From Heterobilharzia americana (Eukaryota > Platyhelminthes > Trematoda > Strigeidida > Schistosomatidae), in the NCBI GenBank assembly GCA_944470555.2, contig OX104130.1:46161491-46225490 (forward strand): 64,000 nt of DNA. Direction: 5' to 3'. A model generated the notes under the pieces. It was given only the letters and a program-made list of their open reading frames with translations, was not told the origin of the DNA and did no database searches. A program made the translations under genes and the position numbers. The first letter of the stretch is position 1, and every line of letters starts with the position of its first letter. Positions 58,416 to 64,000 of the stretch are shown in pieces.

Positions 58416-59455
58416 GCTGAGTGATGCCTTTGAAGTTTGGACAGGAGTAAGACAAGGCTACCGTCTACCATCACCCATGATCTTCCTGAGAGCGGTCGAC
58501 TGGACTGGACTGGATCATGCAAGAAAGTGTGAGGGGTGAGAAGACGGGCATACGCTGTTTGACTGATGAAAAGACCCTAGGGGATTTGCATTTTACCGAT
58601 GATGTACTGTGTCCAATGTCTTGTCGCTCACACTCGAAGATCTGCAGACAAAAACCTACAAGTTGACAGAAGAGGTGAGGCAGCAAAGACGGGACTTCCT
58701 TCAGGTGAACTTATAGAAGACAGAGGTGATGACGATATCCAACCAACAACAACAGGCTCTAATCACCATGAACGGCAGGAATCTGAAGGAAGTAGTCTCT
58801 TTCACCTACCTGCCTAGGCAGCATCATTTCATCTACAGGCGGCGGCGTAGATGAGGACGTCAAAGCCAGCCAGGATCGGAAAGACAGCAAGACAGACTTT
58901 CACTAATCTGAAACCAGTATGGAGATCTACTGCACCTCCCCCCCCCCATCGGTATAAATTACAAGATCCGGTTTTCAACACCGACGTCAAGTCAGTGCTT
59001 GTATATTTCAGAAACCTGACGCGTTACGAACAACAAACTATAGACATTCCTCAACAGCTACCACCTACGCTCACTCGATACTGAAGATCAGATCGGATGA
59101 CCAGAATAATAAGAGTAAGCAACAAGGAACTCTGGCTGGCTAGCTGGCAACGAACCAACCAAGAGTCCATCGCCCAACAAATATGCAGAAGAAAGTGGAG
59201 ATGGATTGAGGTACACTGAGGAGACCGTTTGGGGACATCACTCATCAGTTCACGCCCTCTAGTGGAATCCAAGGGGTAAACAACGAGTTTGGCGTCGGAG
59301 GCGAGGGTGACATGGAGGAGATGGTTTCAGGAAGAAATGAAAACATCTGGGCGATCGTTGAGCTGGGTTGAACAGATTGTGGAGAACAGAGTACACTGGC
59401 GATGGTGTACTGAAGCTCTGTATTCCCCTAGGAACCCAAGGGACAAATAAAGAAT
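58416..59455 (+). mobile_element. RTE family B 3' fragment, decayed
   Basis: It begins with the block KLSDAFEVWTGVRQG at the same family position as the 5866 copy and ends with TRNPRDK and a short ATAATAAT tail (59445-59466). Frames 58599-58817 and 58851-59084 hold pieces of the middle part. Many frameshifts, plus a run of nine or more C near 58938. Confidence 0.82.
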
Positions 59456-59798
59456 AATAATAATAAGTCATTAGGTATTCCAGTTTCAGGCTTTTCTGAT
59501 TTTTTTCATCAGAGTAATAGTTTATGTGTTCATTTGATTGAAAATGGACAAAATTGGCAATGGAAGTTCCAAACTGTCGAAAACACATGACTGAAAAAAC
59601 TGCATACCACTAAAATACATTAGAAATGTCTTGTGAAATACTCATCAAAGCCAGATGAAATTCAAATATATTTAGCTTAGTTACATCATATGACAAAGAA
59701 AATGAAATCAAATCTGAAAGTGAAAAGTATTCATGGCTAAGAGAAAATATATATATATATGAGTTAACTCATATTCCAGAGTCAACGAAACTATTCAA

Positions 59799-59800
<2 letters not shown>

Positions 59801-59844
<44 letters not shown>
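59801..59844. repeat. AT microsatellite
   Basis: Perfect AT repeat of 22 units, preceded by a shorter AT run at 59747-59760. Confidence 0.95.
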
Positions 59845-59846
<2 letters not shown>

Positions 59847-60073
59847 AACATACCAATACGCTTTCTTATCGGTGCTATACTTGTCTGTATGTATGGTAGT
59901 GTAACTTCACTTCATCCTCACTTGATCTCTTTTCCATACTCCTGAACTGTTGACATTCCTACTACTTATACCTTTAAAAAACATTGTCTATCCACCAGTA
60001 TGCATTGTAAGCAATTTCATTATTTGCTCTTAGCATAAATATGTGAGCATACCCTCATTAATTTTAAACTTCC

Positions 60074-60076
<3 letters not shown>

Positions 60077-60147
<71 letters not shown>
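60077..60147. repeat. TA microsatellite
   Basis: Perfect TA repeat of about 35 units, the longest in the window. Confidence 0.95.
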
Positions 60148-60149
<2 letters not shown>

Positions 60150-60254
60150 AATTCCTGACTTATCGAAAGAATGTCTAAACTTGAGATGAAAGTAAATGTT
60201 TGTGGCTCAAGATGGGGATGATAATTGTTTTGGTATCCTTCAGGCACTGAGATT

Positions 60255-60345
60255 TGCTCGTGCAGGTTTCATCACCAGTCTAAGCAAAATTCGATCAGCA
60301 TTTGCTTTCTTACGAGGTATATGGAAATTAAAGCTCAAAGCTCAG
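60255..60345 (+). mobile_element. RTE C-terminal relic
   Basis: It reads SLSKIRSAFAFLRGIW, matching the [15 protein letters not shown] block of family A (or the corresponding block of family B). Short and without clear ends. Confidence 0.5.
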
Positions 60346-63025
60346 AGACCAATGAACAAATCTCTAAACTGATAATAACAATGTTATGCTATGTATAGTT
60401 TAATTTAAATGCCACTCCACCTTATAATGCATTCAGCTGAGGATTTCGATTTTCAATAAGTAGATACTTACACAAATATAAACTACAGAAAGTGTCATCC
60501 TTTTACTCAGCGCCTAATGTTTGCGATACTATTCGGTCAAGTCTTGATCATGGTTTGTGTAAAATGAAACAAAGACAAAATTCGGAGGTCTTGTACATCA
60601 TCAAACTGGAATTGCAACATTCTGTAACTATAAAGATAACCTTTTAATACCAGTTATTACCTGCAGTAAGTAGTCTATGCTATTCAGCAAAAGAATCTCA
60701 ACAACTATAATTTATATTATCTTGCAAAGTGAGAATAGCTATTAAATGATATTAACTAAAATGTTTAGTATTTGTATGGTACATTGAGCCTACAAAACGG
60801 TGGGTCAACTGACTGAATTTTGCACATCAAACAAAACTCATTTGCGTTCTGAAATTTTCCACTTCAAAAATGTGGCTGAGAAAAATGCAACTGGAGTGAA
60901 CTTTAGGCACTACTGTAGATTGTAATTCCATTTTAGTTGGTTTCCCGGATGTGTCATACTGAAACAGTATTATCCACTGGATATTAATATGCCGTGATAT
61001 GAATACGGACAAAAAAGGTATGTTTTTAACGTCAGCCAGCGAATAAAACTGTTCCACTGTGTGACATCTAATAAGGGAACTAAAATGAAAGACTGGGGTA
61101 AATTGAAATTTCTTTCAGATCATACATCCAAAGTGCACCGAAATCGGAAAGTGTTTTTATGCAAATTGTTCAATAACAAATTTTATTGTCTTTAGGAGGT
61201 ATTCAGATAAGTTGTTTCAAACAATGAATTTATGAATTTGAAACTGTGATTCAGTGTTCACTTTGTGTTTAAAGCATCTGTTTTCCTGCATTATCGTCTT
61301 TGATTATTTCAAAGCTGTGTACAACGCAATGTACGGTCAGTTAATATAAATACCTTAGTAGTTATTTTCTGTAATACGTGATTTTTCCAATTCCCCTTAA
61401 TGAAACCTCGTATGTGATAAGTCTCACATTCAATTTTCACGTCTCCTGTGCCAAAATTTTCCCCTAAGCCATTAATCACATAAGGTTCATCTTCCAACCC
61501 CATTTATCAGAACACAAGGTGTCATGCTGTTTTGGAAATCATAGTCATCTATATATACAGTTAAATTGGCTGTACATTACTTACGTTTACTGATAAAAGT
61601 GAAACGAGCATAGAAAGTGAGACGATACACAGTAAATAATCTCACTGAAAGTACAATTGTTTCAGAACCATAGGTGGTACAGAAGTAGGTGACATGGTGG
61701 GTCACTTAAATGGAAATCACCGAAAAGTGACTTTGCTGAAATACTTCTTCTTCCTTCATATCCTGTGAGTGTATTTAACACACTAAGTACTATTAAGCCG
61801 GGTTATGAAATGTCCTTTGAAATCTTCAAAATAATACGAGTGGTTATGCTTACCTGAGACACGCGTTTTCCGTCCTTCAGTCGGTATAACATCTCCCCCT
61901 TTCTGAATATTCATTGATTTAGAACCAATCACTTACGTTTGTGTCGGTACCTTATACCATACCAGTGGTGGTCCAATTTTTTCGGACTATATTCGCTTCT
62001 CTTGAGACCCACATTTCTGTCTGAAAATCTTATTGTGTGGATTTCGGTTTTCTTTCTTCGAGGCATTTACACACAGCATTTGGAAAATGAATTATATGTC
62101 TGGGACATATCATTTCTTCAACTCTTGCTTCACTAATAACGTTTCCATATCTGTCCTTAATAACCACACATAACTAGGCTTTTCTGCCGTTCCGAAAATT
62201 GCCAATTTTCTTGAAATAGTTCCATGTTTACAGTCACACCAACTTTTCATCTTTCAATTCTGTCAGTTATTATTTCCGGTAATCAGTTACATTCAGTCTG
62301 ATGATGTTCTAATTCTTCTTCCTAACGTAAATTGTGCAGCAGAAATTTCATCAAATACTTCACTGTTTGGTGTCGATTGACAATTTAGTTGAGTTCTCAT
62401 AATAACCATATTATGCAGATAGACTCTTTTGGGGATATAAGTTCTCCCCAAACGAACAGTGTTTGCACCAAATTCATAAATATACTTGATAGGAATCTTA
62501 GTTTATCTTTTCTTTTGCTTTACTCCGTCTCAAGCTCACCTCTTGTTTTTAATGCTTTTGAAGATGCTGTATTCCTATTGGTCATTGGCCCACCCATAAC
62601 ACGTTTATTTCTCTGTTCTCCTTAAGAAACGTGCCAAATGTGCGAAGACGCTTAAGTTTTGCCAGTAGTTTCCTACTCTTCAATTGAGGGGAATTTTTTT
62701 CACTTCAGCACTGCTTTTTTCTTGTGCTAGCCGAGGGGCTTATCCAGTATCACTTCGTTCATTTGATATCCAGATTATGCGTCTCTAGTTAACGACAACC
62801 GCGAATCTTAACAGGTTCACTTTGAGGTAAAGTAAATCTGGTCAAACGAGTGTCTGGATACCTGATACAGTTGGATTTGCATTCTTTCGTTACTGGTGTT
62901 CGGATTTAGTAGCCGTGTAAACAGTTCCTGCATAACAGTTATTTGTACATTTTACACTTCGCACATGTCGATTTAAATTATTATTCACGGTCGAATCGAC
63001 TCACTTTTACTGTCTTTGTTTAGAG
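60346..63025. other. no recognisable gene
   Basis: AT-rich. Short frames near 60827-61057 (-), 61309-61503 (-) and 62389-62625 (+) have no recognised domain or splice support. Confidence 0.45.
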
Positions 63026-63146
63026 TCACTGATAATTATAGAGAAGAGATAATTCAGAGGAGAAAATTTTCTTTTTGGACGATATCGTCGAAAAAGTAAC
63101 GAAAATTTTCATCGCTGAATTATATCTTCTCTATCACTGATAATTA
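63026..63146. mobile_element. 95-bp hairpin flanked by 13-bp direct repeats
   Basis: The perfect repeat TCACTGATAATTA at 63026-63038 and 63134-63146 directly borders an inverted repeat at 63039-63133. Its arms begin TAGAGAAGA and pair over about 40 bases with few mismatches and one 5-base bulge around the centre GACGATATCGTC. The geometry is that of an insertion with target-site duplication. It has no coding capacity and no family assigned. Confidence 0.8.
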
Positions 63147-63694
63147 AAAAGTGAGGTGTGTGTTCTTGGCTGTAAAAGTCATAAGGTGGATGAAACAATT
63201 ATGTAATCTTTTACTTGGAACAATAAAGGCTCTCAAAAGTTTATAAATATCATTTTGCTCTGATTAAAATTTATTCAAAACATGCACTGTTCTTAAGGTA
63301 AAACAGTTATTGTGTGAAAGAAGAAAAGATTATTCGTTAAAACATCGTTGAACCAAACAACAATAATTAAGAGGATGTATGCAGAAGTAGAAGTATTAAT
63401 TCAATTCATGTTCCATTCAATTTGCATATTAAGAGAAAAGCGGGCAAACTCGGTTCCAATTAGTGACCATTTTGCTCATGCTGTAAATACCACTGAAGCA
63501 AACTGTTAAATGCAAGAGCAAAAGTTTAAAATCTGAGTGAGGTGATTTGCAAGATGAAACGGCTGTTGTTAAATCAATAACACAGACAAAGCATTATATT
63601 GAAAGGAACATTTAGTGAGCTCTTGCCGCCCTTGCTTTTCGAAGCAGTTTGATATATCTAGGAACATTATGGTCTGACTAACCGGTTTAGATAT

Positions 63695-63840
63695 GACTCA
63701 TTGGCATAGACACTTCAGTTTCAATAACCGGCCCTGGGTTCAGGTCTAATGCTGTTTACTTCAGCCTTGATATAATGTCTCCATAACTAAGCGTGGTTCC
63801 TGGCATTGTACCTAAACCTGTAACAGGTTGAGTGGCACTG
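63695..63840 (+). mobile_element. tRNA-like SINE head
   Basis: TGGCATAGAC (63702-63711) and GGTTCAGGTCTA (63737-63748) resemble the A and B boxes of the SINE at 57615. No hammerhead core was found after it. Confidence 0.5.
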
Positions 63841-64000
63841 ATCTTCCCATTTGCTAACTGTTTGTTGAATCTAAAAAGCTGGCGTGGTATCTGAATACAA
63901 ATAACAATGTGTGAAGTTAAACATGGTGGATATCTATTTAGTGGGTAACTAAAATGCTAATCAAACTGCCCGTGATAATGTCGCACCCCGAACAGATTGT

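Noticed and set aside
53000..64000. Remaining exons of a second scramblase gene
   Set aside because: I looked for the FET.NRY, CGSSRPF, GPPYCLC, DADNFG and DFMYFE blocks and found none within the window.
1..64000. CRISPR arrays, operons, bacterial genes or integrated virus
   Set aside because: No regularly spaced repeats, no ribosome-binding-site-led gene clusters and no viral genes were seen; everything coding is either a split host gene or a retroelement.

Overview
The window is eukaryotic and almost certainly from a blood fluke (genus Schistosoma). The DNA is AT-rich, genes are split by multi-kilobase introns, and the repeats are those of a digenean genome: RTE-clade non-LTR retrotransposons, a CR1-like element, Penelope-like elements (PLEs) with GIY-YIG endonuclease domains, and tRNA-headed SINEs carrying hammerhead-ribozyme-like sequence (the S-alpha type known from Schistosoma). 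This identification rests on recognising families by eye, without database searches.

One host gene is readable: a phospholipid scramblase (PLSCR family) on the + strand. I find six coding exons at 23842-23946, 28581-28658, 30857-30986, 34603-34795, 41366-41527 and 42298-42336. They have consistent GT/AG junctions and phases, and the last carries the stop codon. The exon or exons 5' of 23842 were not found. The introns are full of transposon remnants, and one RTE copy with clear target-site duplications sits about 55 bp upstream of exon 5.

Layout. 1-6.8 kb: nested RTE copies of two families (called A and B here). 6.98-7.64 kb: a small PLE insertion with inverted termini and a 13-bp target-site duplication. 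7.6-12.1 kb: unassigned, with a diverged direct repeat. 12.1-13.6 kb: CR1-like element, minus strand. 14.8-17.2 kb: a nearly intact PLE (reverse transcriptase plus GIY-YIG, one frameshift). 17.2-21.2 kb: unassigned. 21.2-42.3 kb: scramblase locus with RTE, PLE and SINE insertions. 43.3-51.6 kb: a second, nearly identical copy of 21741-28188 (at 43737-50182) carrying a duplicate of the first recognised scramblase exon, followed by the rest of an RTE copy. 51.6-64 kb: introns or intergenic DNA with SINEs, RTE relics, TA microsatellites and a 95-bp hairpin insertion.

The main observation is the 6.45-kb duplication. Its left breakpoints lie at the same position in two family-A RTE copies. Its right breakpoint cuts a PLE that is whole only in the downstream copy. 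This fits either an unequal-crossover duplication of the scramblase gene followed by a deletion in the upstream copy, or two haplotypes wrongly placed in tandem by the assembly. No wholly new gene system was seen.
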